A stretch of 21,573 bases of DNA, taken from positions 1 through 21,573 of the IMG/VR virus record IMGVR_UViG_3300028844_005888, one strand, 5' to 3'. The DNA is from a virus. Made by a program: the position numbers and the translations under genes. Under the pieces are notes generated by a model that ran no database searches, was not told the DNA's origin, and saw only the letters and a program-made list of their open reading frames with translations. Below are positions 13,201-20,929 of the stretch, one piece after another (positions within the stretch are counted from its first letter, which is position 1; the number at the start of each line of letters is the position of its first letter).

Positions 13201-13935
13201 AAGTTGGCTCAAGCTTGGAAAAAAGTTAAATCTCTTCCTAATGTCCGAGGCATAAGTAATTCTGGCCAAAATCATGCAAAGAAACTATCTTCTTTGTTAA
13301 AAGGTAGTCCCGATAAACTTACATTTGAGAAATTAGAATTGGCTCTTGGTACTTATGAGACTCACGCATATAAGGCTGCAGAAGATAAGACAAATCCACA
13401 TGGAAAAGAAGACCTAGCAAAACTACAGGAATTTTGTGATTCGGTAGATGAAGTTATTGGTGCAATGAAAAATCTGCATCAAAGTAAACTTAAAGAAAGC
13501 CTTGAAGAAAATTATATGGCATGTAAAGATTGTGGTGATGAATTTGCAAAACCTACAACTGATTGTGAAAATGACTGTTATGATGAAAATGGTAGTCATT
13601 GGGAGTCTGTTGATGAAGCGTTGAGTATGCAACAAAGACTTGCTAGAGGTAGATCCGCTAGAAGAAATAAACAGAAAATGGCTCGTGGTAGAGAACGCGC
13701 TAAAAGAAAAGTTGCTACTAAAGATGTTCTGATGAAAAGAGCAAGAAAAGCAGCAAGAAAAGCACTATATAAAAAGTTGACAAAAAATGCTACAGACTTG
13801 TCTCCGGCAAGAAAAAAAGAACTTGAGACAAAGCTTCAGAAACCACAAATGCAAAAAGTGGTACATAGATTAGCTAAGAAGTTAGTGCCTAAAATTAAAA
13901 AAGCTGAAACTCAAAGAAGGTCAGGCTCAAAATAA
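10264..13935 (+). CDS. Giant modular head-core/polyprotein candidate
   Basis: A 1223-residue highly charged, basic protein starting at ATG 10264, 2 nt after the previous stop; an ATG at 10249 would overlap. Parts in order: MQSFKESLWANIHKKRKEG start typical of marine phage core proteins; Cys motif CGCGKTPC (from 114); a helical module after SEGFMD; three homologous modules of 160-180 residues (297-466, 467-627, 628-808), each opening ESV(N/D)EGFMD and ending (A/P)(K/E)WLKMN; a duplicated RGMGVDPD motif (about 809 and 853); a module closed by KESVELDE; a possible zinc ribbon CxxC-x10-CxxxC (1087-1105); and a strongly basic Arg/Lys tail. The recurring tags look like protease sites between units, and the basic tail could bind packaged DNA. 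Function is inferred. Confidence 0.8.
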   Translation: MQSFKESLWANIHKKRKEGRPMRKPGSKGAPTDQDFKSARGESAEVNEISPEKKKAYKSKAERDLPQRTKYANNYQNAAKADPSNADYKKRGDAHRRKEKNRMKGIASVTEKNCGCGKTPCETYGENYSEGFMDTMKQLVPGARGKPQKPQQGKKTAMEMQFPYARLSVHRMIVALRKARGTAMKGKAQGKDRRENERSLGFILAHVEDIARNRHTEQPNSGRQIHDEGNIDDATQQYFMDKIRQNDWTKADQEILNAMVGNGTDDNTKGGAYHARSLAHDIALSVKYAKKDAGIKESVNEGFMDTMKQLVPGAKGKPAKKLNAKKLNAEQVKISKQIDKKLKLIDGLIQKVRPLGGQIGGLVRFSKLPIEKMTPKDLYRVLNDWYDSIEDELDNGDDSAVLSKKYGRSVEDLHERLEELALKIKDYMYASGYDVPHGGAKFQYRWLNKVDFSASKRTDAKWLKMNESVDEGFMDTFLGRNMKKGNVDKKRVKKSKNSEQVKLSTEIDRKLRLIDDLMQKVRPLGGKLGKLMAFRKLPIEKMTPKGMYLALNDWWSSIEADLDDDSEDDNEKYAQSAEKLYDLWEEVGFKLSDYMWASGYNIKGIGQMAKIGFPAKKRTDPEWLKMNESVDEGFMDAILGKNMKKRAEGNAEQTKIATDINRKLTLIDGLMKKVKPLGGKMTRLTSFRKTPIKKMTPKDLYRALNDWYLSIDDYLNDNPEVDKRHGPTVVKLHSVWEEVADKVQDYMWASGYNVKRGAQSKGGNIIADVIKPGGPVMVQTKKLKVDGKLVDIDYNVPKRTDAKWLKMNESRVKNVVRGMGVDPDLVMRGMGKGPHAAKDKARAAKEPKKTLKSRAKNVARGMGVDPDNVMRGMGFKEASELDENKAGRPVYYSVDLNHQILKVHDSKEAGMKYKVGGDGPDGHFLVKTISKAQGKKQVGRFVGRLVSRHLDKQPFPHDDGPHYSVHKESVELDESVYDKKLAQAWKKVKSLPNVRGISNSGQNHAKKLSSLLKGSPDKLTFEKLELALGTYETHAYKAAEDKTNPHGKEDLAKLQEFCDSVDEVIGAMKNLHQSKLKESLEENYMACKDCGDEFAKPTTDCENDCYDENGSHWESVDEALSMQQRLARGRSARRNKQKMARGRERAKRKVATKDVLMKRARKAARKALYKKLTKNATDLSPARKKELETKLQKPQMQKVVHRLAKKLVPKIKKAETQRRSGSK
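10651..11198 (+). repeat. 35-nt direct repeat at two module starts
   Basis: Bases 10651-10685 recur exactly at 11164-11198 and encode EGFMDTMKQLVP in both. Identity at silent positions implies recent duplication or gene conversion of module starts. Confidence 0.85.
11152..12687 (+). repeat. Three tandem protein modules
   Basis: Units 11152-11661, 11662-12144 and 12145-12687. Each contains ESV(N/D)EGFMD, a helix KLxLIDxLxxKV(R/K)PLGG, a core P(I)xKMTPKxxYxxLNDW(Y/W)xSI, then DYM(Y/W)ASGY and KRTD(A/P)(K/E)WLKMN. Units differ by many substitutions between the conserved blocks, so the array is older than the 35-nt repeat. Confidence 0.9.
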
Positions 13936-13936
13936 T

Positions 13937-15481
13937 ATGGTAAATTTTACATCATTTAGACAATATTTAGTTGAAGAAGAAAAAACTGTATACTTTACTT
14001 TTGGTAGAATGAATCCTCCTACCATAGGACATGGTCTTTTATTAAGTGTACTAGCTAAAAAAGCGGGTCGTAATGCATATAGAGTATATGTATCACAATC
14101 AAGTGACCCTAAGAAAAATCCTTTATCTTATAATGATAAAGTAAAATATTTGCGTAAAATGTTTCCAAAACAATCCCGTAGTATTATGATGAATATGTCA
14201 GTAAAAAATGTTTTCGATGCTGCTACTGCCATGCATGATGATGGATTTAAAAATGCTATTATGGTAATAGGAAGTGATAGAGTAAAAGAGTTTGATGTAT
14301 TACTTCAAAAATATAATGGTGTTAAAGGTAAACATGGCTTCTATCACTTTAAAACATTAAGTGTGATAAGTGCTGGTGAACGTGACCCAGATGCTGAAGG
14401 TGTACAAGGTGCGTCTGCAACAAAACAAAGAAAAGCCGCTACAGATAACGACTTTATAGCATTTGCTCAAGGCTTACCGAAAACTATGTCAGATAAAGAC
14501 GCAAAAGGTCTTTTCAATGCAGTTCGTAATGGAATGGGTTTGAAAGAAGCGCAAGAATTTAAAAATCATATACAATTAAAAAGCGTTTCTGATATTAGAG
14601 AAAAATTTGTTTCTGGTAATATTTTTAATGTTAATGACTTTGTAATGATTAAAGACATTCAAGAAAAAGCAATGATAACTTTTAAAGGCTCAAATTATTT
14701 AATTCTAGAAAAAGAAGATGGATCCACTTGTAGAAAATGGATTGATTCTGTTGAAGCTATTGAAGAATCTTATGAAATAGGAACAGATGAATATTTAAAA
14801 CATGCTAAGAAAATGACTCCTGGCGAAGCTACTGAAGTTGGACAAGACCCAGACATTAAAGATAAGCCTGGTACTCAACCATCAGTATACTATAAGGGCA
14901 TCAAAACAAAATCTACTAAAGTTGCAAGAAACAATCATTTTTCTAAGGGTGCTAAAATGGATGATGATAATCCAGCAGCATATAAGCCAGCGCCTGGTGA
15001 TGCAACAGCCAAAACTAAGCCGTCAAAGCATACGAAAAAGTTTAAACAAATGTATGGTGAAAATAAGGCAGAAGTTGCAGCAAAAGAAAAGATAGCTAGA
15101 GAAAAAGAGTCCGACGCTAAAAGACATGATAGAATGTTAGATAGAGCAAGATTACTAGATACAAAAACTAAAAATAATGTTGCCAAAGAAGAATATGATA
15201 TGACGAAAGCATTTCAAGATTTCATAACAGATTTAGATGAAGAAATTTTAAGTGAAGAAGCTTCTTCTGGATTAAAGAAAAAAGCCGAAAAATCTGGAAT
15301 GCCTGTAGGAATTCTTAGAAAAGTATATAATAGAGGAATGGCAGCATGGCGCACAGGACATAGACCTGGCACAACACCTCAGCAATGGGGAATGGCAAGA
15401 GTTAATTCATTCGTAACAAAATCCTCAGGAACCTGGGGCAAAGCAGATTCCGATCTAGCAGCAAAAGTAAGGAAAAAATAA
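13937..15481 (+). CDS. Adenylyl/cytidylyltransferase-like fusion protein
   Basis: A 514-residue protein starting 1 nt after the previous stop. Residues 18-190 are a HIGH-superfamily nucleotidyltransferase: GRMNPPTIGH (23-32), GSDR (112-115) and GASATKQR (158-165), the counterparts of the HxGH and ISSTxxR motifs of NMN or pantetheine-phosphate adenylyltransferases, so the catalytic set looks complete. A strand-rich module follows (about 215-275: NDFVMIKDIQEKAMITFKG, then SNYLILEKEDG). The last 72 residues (GLKKKAEKSGMPVGILRKV, then TGHRPGTTPQQWGMARVNSF) match the DUF5824-type domain of phage proteins. The start MVNFTSFRQYLVE fits a capsid-targeting peptide with LxE. The substrate is unknown; an NAD-related nucleotide is possible. 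Confidence 0.8.
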   Translation: MVNFTSFRQYLVEEEKTVYFTFGRMNPPTIGHGLLLSVLAKKAGRNAYRVYVSQSSDPKKNPLSYNDKVKYLRKMFPKQSRSIMMNMSVKNVFDAATAMHDDGFKNAIMVIGSDRVKEFDVLLQKYNGVKGKHGFYHFKTLSVISAGERDPDAEGVQGASATKQRKAATDNDFIAFAQGLPKTMSDKDAKGLFNAVRNGMGLKEAQEFKNHIQLKSVSDIREKFVSGNIFNVNDFVMIKDIQEKAMITFKGSNYLILEKEDGSTCRKWIDSVEAIEESYEIGTDEYLKHAKKMTPGEATEVGQDPDIKDKPGTQPSVYYKGIKTKSTKVARNNHFSKGAKMDDDNPAAYKPAPGDATAKTKPSKHTKKFKQMYGENKAEVAAKEKIAREKESDAKRHDRMLDRARLLDTKTKNNVAKEEYDMTKAFQDFITDLDEEILSEEASSGLKKKAEKSGMPVGILRKVYNRGMAAWRTGHRPGTTPQQWGMARVNSFVTKSSGTWGKADSDLAAKVRKK

Positions 15482-15482
15482 A

Positions 15483-17771
15483 ATGAAAGATGTTTTTAAA
15501 TTTTTGGAAGAACAGAATGAAAATTTTGATCATCTGTTAGACGAAATTACAGAAGAAGATATTGATATCGCAATAGAAGAAACTTTTGAAGAAGAAGTTA
15601 AAAATGAAGGTATCATTGATAGAATGCTAGCCGGAAGAAACAAAGAAGGTTCTAAAAAGTGGGTGACTAAAAAACCAGAGACCCAAGAAGGTAGAAAAAA
15701 CAAACTTGGTCCTCGCACTAAACAATCAGATCCTTATGAAAGTAATGAAGCTTTCAAATCTCACATGATGTATGATCCAAAAACCGGAAAGGGTTATAAA
15801 GCGGAAAAAGAAGAAGATCATTTAAGAATGAAAAAAATGGGTTATACTCATGACAAAATGGAATCTGTTGATCTTAGTCAATATCGCAAAGGTGGTTCTA
15901 AAGCAGGAAAGCTACCGCCACATCTTGCTAAATTTATTGATCCTAAAACTGGCAACTTTACAAAAGATGCTGAAGCTAGAATTCAAAAAGGTAGAAAAAG
16001 TAAAGCTAGTTTTAAAGATGTAACGCCCAAAGGTTATGGTCCAAACGAATCTGTTGAACTTGATGAGGGAATTGTTACTAAAACTTTGACCGGATTAGTT
16101 GACAAGGGATTGAATAAAGTCTTAGACAAACTAGAAAAAATGACAGGCAAACATCTTGGACTTGTGCAGAAGTCAAAAATTCCATCTACTGGTAAAGACA
16201 AGGCAAACAATGTTTTGAATTATATTGGGACCCCAAAGTTTCACGATGCCAAAAAATTAAAAAAAGACTCAGAAGATTTTCATCGCAAAGCAAAAAAACA
16301 GTGGACATGGTCAAAAAGAGAAGTCGGAGATTCATTTAGATATTATGGTGACGATGGAAAAATACCAAAAGAACAAAGAGAAATGGTTAGCGATCTGCAA
16401 GCAGAGATGCAGAAAATCATAGACATGCATACACAATTAGAAAAAATGATGCAAACTACTGGAAATTCTGTAAAGTATCAAAGAACAATGGAAAAACTAG
16501 AACGTGATACAAATAGAGTTTTTAAAGAAATTGGAAAAGTTACCGAAAGGGGTGATGCCAGATATCGGGCCGCGCAAGGAATTGCCAATCTCAAAAAGGC
16601 AAAGAAAATGACGCATGGAAAACTTAAAAAAGGTTCTTCTGTAAAATTCAGACCATATGCAAATAGGGGTGAATCTGTTGATGAAGAAATAAGCATTGAT
16701 GAAAAGAAAAATTCACAATCAAACTATGATCTTTACCATTCATCATTCTCAGGTGCAATGCAACATGCATATAAACATGCAAAAGATGCTCATGGCATTA
16801 CTGTACATTCTTCAGAGATTGATGATAAAGTTGCAAGTGGACCAAGAAAACCTGTAAATGGTAAAACAAATTCATATCGTTTGAAAGGTGATAAAGGCAA
16901 TATTCAAGTACAAGTCTATAATAGAGGTGGATCAAAACCGTTTGAATTGAATATGTATAAAGAATCTGTAATAGAAGATGCTGAAATGATTATTGAGAAT
17001 GTTTCTCCAAAACAAATTGCTATGTTGAAAAAACAATACTCAAGTATGCCAGATAGACTTCCTTTAGACCAAGCAACGAAAATGAGCAAGATGGTTGCTA
17101 AGTTTGATAAAGCATCTCTTATGAAAGTTGCAAAGGCCGATATTAAATGGTTATCCTCGGCAGCTAAAACCAATCTTATTTCTAAACACGGCGCTACTGC
17201 AAAAGATTTTAAAGAAGATATGTCAGTACATGGCGCACCTTCACATTCTGCAGATAAAAAACCTCAAAACTATCGTAAACCTGATGGCAAAATGGGAGTC
17301 AAAATGGTGCCTATGGATCCTCAGACTACTAGAAAAGAATCTGTTGAACTTGATGAGGTAAAAGGTGCATTAGGAATGGAATCCGCAGCAAAAGCGTTAG
17401 AAAAATACGCTAAAGCTTCTGGTGGAATGGATGAAAAAGATTTCATGACTGCGGCAAGATTGTTGCGTAAAGGTTTAGATATGAAATTGAAAAAATTCGT
17501 AGATGATATGGACACTGAACCTAGAGAAAAAGTTATTACAACTATGGCAAAAACCCTGGGTAAAAAGCCTGTTGAGAAAATGTTTGGTGTAAGACTTCGT
17601 GAAGCTTCAAATTATGTTTCAGAAAAATTGAAACCATCAGATGGTATGGCTGCTTACATAAAAGATTTCGCAAAATCGGATGCACCTTCGCTTAAAGGCA
17701 AAGATGAAAAGAAAAGAAAAGAAATGGCAATTGCCGCTTATGTCTATGCCAAAAGTCGGGCGCGTGACTGA
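15483..17771 (+). CDS. Modular head-core/polyprotein candidate with ESVELDE tags
   Basis: A 762-residue charged protein starting 1 nt after the previous stop, with AAGGA about 11 nt upstream. It begins MKDVFKFLEE, ending LxE at residue 10, as in T4 internal head proteins. Modules in order: an acidic N-terminus; MYDPKTGKGYKAEKEEDHL with MGYTH (about 97-120); ESVDL tag (127); ESVELDE (189-195); a long helical unit (190-395); ESVDEEISIDE (397-407); a module with LYHSSFSGAMQHAYKHAKD and NRGGSKPFELNMY seen in many marine phage proteins (about 413-490); a helical unit; ESVELDE (619-625); and a C-terminal YIKDFAKSDAP(x)n KRKEMAIAAYVYAKS motif. It shares tags but not modules with the 1223-residue protein. 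It is probably a packaged or core protein. Confidence 0.8.
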   Translation: MKDVFKFLEEQNENFDHLLDEITEEDIDIAIEETFEEEVKNEGIIDRMLAGRNKEGSKKWVTKKPETQEGRKNKLGPRTKQSDPYESNEAFKSHMMYDPKTGKGYKAEKEEDHLRMKKMGYTHDKMESVDLSQYRKGGSKAGKLPPHLAKFIDPKTGNFTKDAEARIQKGRKSKASFKDVTPKGYGPNESVELDEGIVTKTLTGLVDKGLNKVLDKLEKMTGKHLGLVQKSKIPSTGKDKANNVLNYIGTPKFHDAKKLKKDSEDFHRKAKKQWTWSKREVGDSFRYYGDDGKIPKEQREMVSDLQAEMQKIIDMHTQLEKMMQTTGNSVKYQRTMEKLERDTNRVFKEIGKVTERGDARYRAAQGIANLKKAKKMTHGKLKKGSSVKFRPYANRGESVDEEISIDEKKNSQSNYDLYHSSFSGAMQHAYKHAKDAHGITVHSSEIDDKVASGPRKPVNGKTNSYRLKGDKGNIQVQVYNRGGSKPFELNMYKESVIEDAEMIIENVSPKQIAMLKKQYSSMPDRLPLDQATKMSKMVAKFDKASLMKVAKADIKWLSSAAKTNLISKHGATAKDFKEDMSVHGAPSHSADKKPQNYRKPDGKMGVKMVPMDPQTTRKESVELDEVKGALGMESAAKALEKYAKASGGMDEKDFMTAARLLRKGLDMKLKKFVDDMDTEPREKVITTMAKTLGKKPVEKMFGVRLREASNYVSEKLKPSDGMAAYIKDFAKSDAPSLKGKDEKKRKEMAIAAYVYAKSRARD

Positions 17772-17802
17772 AGTGGTATGAAAAAAGGGTAAATAATTAA
17801 AT

Positions 17803-18993
17803 ATGGGAAGAAGTAGAAATCTTGGTGCATTAGGTGGGGGTAAATTAAGAACTCACTTAATACCTGAAACAGATAGTTCATTTGATTTAGGACACTCAGA
17901 TTATAAAATAAGATCATTATATGTTAGTGGTAGTACTATACAATTAGGTGATAGTGGAACTATTTCTGCTGGCGCTGGAGGCATTATAATGCCTTCAATA
18001 GTAATCGGAACAGGTGCAGATAAAGTTGTTTTAAAAGCCGCTGCTGGAGGAAAGTTAGAAGTAAGGGATTCTGCAAACGCTTCAGCGGCTTCAGCTGCCG
18101 ACTTTGCAACTGAATCTTTTGTTACCACATCATTAACTTCTATTGACTCTGCATACGTTCAAGCCAGACAATCTACAGGTTCTCCAGGACAAGTTGCTGT
18201 TGTTAAAGCAAACTCTGTAGACAGTGGAAGAGTTTTAGGATTAATAGATTCTGCATATATTCAAGCTAGGGCACAAGAAAACATTAATGCTGGTGTAGGT
18301 CACTTCTTATATAACGCGACTGCAAACCAAACAGTCTTTAGTGGCAATGATGCTAATGGTAACTCCATGGTATATAATGGCACTAATGTTTTAGTAATGC
18401 TTAATGGCGTTCAAGTTATTTTAAATACAGACTATACTTTAAATGCTAGTACAAATACTGTAACATTTAATCAAGGATTAGATTCTGCAGCCCAAGTAAA
18501 TGTTACAACTTTTGCGCCAGCATCTGTAGATAATTTAACAGATATTTTTGATAGTTCTTATTTAAAATCAAGACTTGCTACGCTATATCCTGCTAATGCA
18601 ATTACTAAAGAATTTCTATATACAGCAACATCAGGTCAAACAGCATTTACTGGTGCGGATAGTTCAGGAAGTATTTTATCCTACGATTCAAGTACTGTAG
18701 AAGTTTATGCTAATGGTATTAGATTATTTAAAGGCGGAGATTACACCGCAAATAACGGCACTAGTGTCGTATTAGATGATTCAATAGGTACAGGCAGCCA
18801 GTTGGTTGTAGTAGATTTGTCTAGTACATTTGGTATAGCAACCGATGGACCTCTAAGACTTTCACCTCTAAGTGCACCAGCGAGTAATACATCAACAGGA
18901 ACAAAAGGTGATGTTGTGACTGATGCAAGTTATTTGTATGTTTGTACTGCCACAAATACCTGGGTAAGAACATCTATCGATACAACTTGGTAG
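17803..18993 (+). CDS. Tail fibre / virion structural protein
   Basis: A 396-residue Ser/Thr/Asn/Gly-rich beta protein with start ATG 17803 behind AAAGGG. The N-terminus (PETDSSFDLGHSDYKIRSLY, then VSGSTIQLG) is the NT-x-DLG-x-LY motif common at the start of T4-like marine fibre proteins. Short DSxYxxxR motifs repeat three times (SIDSAYVQAR, LIDSAYIQAR, IFDSSYLKSR), as in fibre shafts. Two copies of a roughly 80-residue domain follow, each opening FLYxAT(x)nF(S/T)G and including VxxNGxxxxxxxDYT. The C-terminus (STGTKGDVVTDASYLYVCTA, TNTWVRTSIDTTW) is a typical fibre end domain. It is probably part of the host-recognition apparatus. Confidence 0.8.
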   Translation: MGRSRNLGALGGGKLRTHLIPETDSSFDLGHSDYKIRSLYVSGSTIQLGDSGTISAGAGGIIMPSIVIGTGADKVVLKAAAGGKLEVRDSANASAASAADFATESFVTTSLTSIDSAYVQARQSTGSPGQVAVVKANSVDSGRVLGLIDSAYIQARAQENINAGVGHFLYNATANQTVFSGNDANGNSMVYNGTNVLVMLNGVQVILNTDYTLNASTNTVTFNQGLDSAAQVNVTTFAPASVDNLTDIFDSSYLKSRLATLYPANAITKEFLYTATSGQTAFTGADSSGSILSYDSSTVEVYANGIRLFKGGDYTANNGTSVVLDDSIGTGSQLVVVDLSSTFGIATDGPLRLSPLSAPASNTSTGTKGDVVTDASYLYVCTATNTWVRTSIDTTW

Positions 18994-19005
18994 AGGTGAT
19001 ATACT

Positions 19006-20433
19006 ATGGTTAAAAGTATTGGATTTAACTTTGTAAGAATGTTAGAAGCAAACGGCAAACTAAAAGTTGCCGAGATGGAAAATTTAGATTCAGTACCAAG
19101 TTCTACTTTTCCTAAGTTTGCAAACTTTGCTAGTTTTCCTACAAGCCCAGATGCTGGTAATATAGTTCTCAATGAAGAAACAAGGTTTTATCATTTTTGG
19201 GATGGAACAAGTTGGAAAAGATTAGAATCTGGTGATGATAATGTTTCTAATCCTAAAATTACAACTATACCTCCAACAACTTTAGATTTAAATACAGATG
19301 GATCCACAAACACAATTTCTATTGTAGCTTCTGATTCTGATGGTGATATTTTATCATATTCTTATGATATATCACAGTCTGGAAGTTATTATAGCCCCGA
19401 AAGAGGAAGTTCTTTACCACAACAATTAACATCTATTGCTGCCGGTTATGAAACTACAGGTAATTTTGTATTAACTCCTTCGACAGATACAAATCACGGT
19501 GGTAGTTTTATCTTTAGATCAAGAGTTACAGATGGAATAAAATCTGCAAGTGCAAATACTACAGTAAATTTGCAGTTTACAGTAGATCCTGGAGGTCATC
19601 TATTTAACGCTACTGGATCACACACTTGGACTTGCCCATCACATGTTGAAGAAGTTTCTGTTGTATGTATAGGTGGAGGCGGTGGCGGCGGTGCAGCGTA
19701 TTGGTCAGGCGGTGGCGGTGGAGGCGGTGGTTTAGGTTGGAAAAATAATATTTCTGTAGTTCCTGGACAATCTTATACTGTTGTTGTTGGAAGTGGAGGA
19801 AGTTCACAGAATGCAGGATCAGGTGGTAGTGGTGGTCAATCTTATTTTATAAGTAGTGCTACTGTTAAAGGTTCTGGTGGCGTTGGTGGCACAGGAACTA
19901 GTAGTACAAGTAATCAAAACTATGCGGGTGGCTATGGTGGTGGTTACACTGGAGATGGTGGAGGTAGTGGTGGTCTTGGCGGTACTAGTTCTGGTGATAC
20001 AGCTGGAGCAGGCGGCGGCGCAGGTGGTTATTCTGGATCCGGTGGTAGAGGTTCTGGAGGCGGCAGCTATACTAATGGTTCAGGCGGCGGTGGGTCAGGT
20101 GGTAGTGGAGGTGGTGGTAATAGCTCAAATGGGGCAGCCCCATCAGGTGGTGGTGTAGGTATTTATGGTCAAGGGTCAAGTGGTGGTTCTTCAAGCGCCG
20201 GCGGTTCTGGTGGAACATCAGGATCAAGTAATGGCACTTCTGGCGGATCTAGTAATACAGGAGGCCAATATGGTGGAGGTGGCGGCGGTCAATCCAACGA
20301 TAGTCGAAACACTCCAGGCTGTCAAGGTAAATTTGGCGCAGTAAGAATTATATGGGGCACAGGAAGATCATTTCCCTCTACAAATACATCATTAGCCTTT
20401 TCTAATACTGGTGATGGCGAAAGTACAAATTAA
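19006..20433 (+). CDS. Glycine-rich tail adhesin
   Basis: A 475-residue protein with start ATG 19006 after AGAGGTG. N-terminal part: a short fibre module (FYHFWDGTSWKRL, about 60-73). Middle: an Ig- or cadherin-like beta domain (about 85-200; ISIVASDSDGDILSYSYDIS, GYETTGNFVLTP). Then about 230 residues dominated by Gly-Gly and Gly-Ser runs, and a closing segment GAVRIIWGTGRSFPSTN. Glycine-rich domains of this kind form polyglycine-II sandwiches at the tips of T-even-type fibres (for example S16 gp38) and set receptor choice; the same role is inferred here. The closing RIIWG-x-GR-x-FP motif recurs in marine T4-like phage fibre proteins. Confidence 0.8.
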   Translation: MVKSIGFNFVRMLEANGKLKVAEMENLDSVPSSTFPKFANFASFPTSPDAGNIVLNEETRFYHFWDGTSWKRLESGDDNVSNPKITTIPPTTLDLNTDGSTNTISIVASDSDGDILSYSYDISQSGSYYSPERGSSLPQQLTSIAAGYETTGNFVLTPSTDTNHGGSFIFRSRVTDGIKSASANTTVNLQFTVDPGGHLFNATGSHTWTCPSHVEEVSVVCIGGGGGGGAAYWSGGGGGGGGLGWKNNISVVPGQSYTVVVGSGGSSQNAGSGGSGGQSYFISSATVKGSGGVGGTGTSSTSNQNYAGGYGGGYTGDGGGSGGLGGTSSGDTAGAGGGAGGYSGSGGRGSGGGSYTNGSGGGGSGGSGGGGNSSNGAAPSGGGVGIYGQGSSGGSSSAGGSGGTSGSSNGTSGGSSNTGGQYGGGGGGQSNDSRNTPGCQGKFGAVRIIWGTGRSFPSTNTSLAFSNTGDGESTN

Positions 20434-20929
20434 GGTATAAAAAATGGCAAGAAAAGGTAAGTTTAATATTTCTAGAAAGTTTCGTAAAGGCTCTAAGAAA
20501 TTTAATGCTAAAGAAGTCATTAGTGTTGAAAGTTCAAGTCTTGAAACAAGGTCAACTACAAAATCTAGTTTTGCAGCGGGGACCAGTGCAGGTGAATTAG
20601 CTTATTCTTCGGCAACAAAAAGACTTTATTTATGGAATGGCACAGAATGGAATACAATTTCTTCAGGACCACAATATGATTTAACATTATTAGATTCTCC
20701 TTCACCAACTTTAGAATTAGATGCTACAGGTAATACAAGTACTATTTCTATGAAAGCTATTAATCATATTTATGATAGTGCAAGTTATATCTCAGATGTT
20801 GAATATTCATATCATATGTTAGGATCAAACGATAGCCTATACAGAGCCGACGGCTCTACATATCCTTCACAACTTACAGGTCTTATAGCATCAGGTTATG
20901 AAAGTACAGGTAATTTTGTATTAACTCCT
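19456..20929 (+). repeat. 24-nt direct repeat in adjacent fibre genes
   Basis: Bases 19456-19479 recur exactly at 20906-20929 and encode the TGNFVLTP core of the Ig-like domain in both genes. The surrounding protein is alike but diverged, so these are paralogous domains with a conserved stretch able to support recombination. Confidence 0.85.

Larger units (their letters stand above)
11152..17357 (+). repeat. Dispersed ESV(D/EL)DE boundary tag
   Basis: The DNA core GAATCTGTTGA occurs at 11662, 12145, 13165, 15861, 16047, 16671 and 17337, with near copies at 11152, 13603 and 16963. A longer 20-nt version, GAATCTGTTGAACTTGATGA, is shared by 13165, 16047 and 17337, across two different genes. 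The copies sit where one protein module ends and another begins. Confidence 0.8.

Noticed and set aside
19670-20330. Simple-sequence DNA repeat array
   Set aside because: The GGT/GGC repetition is the codon pattern of a glycine-rich protein domain; no fixed repeat unit is present.
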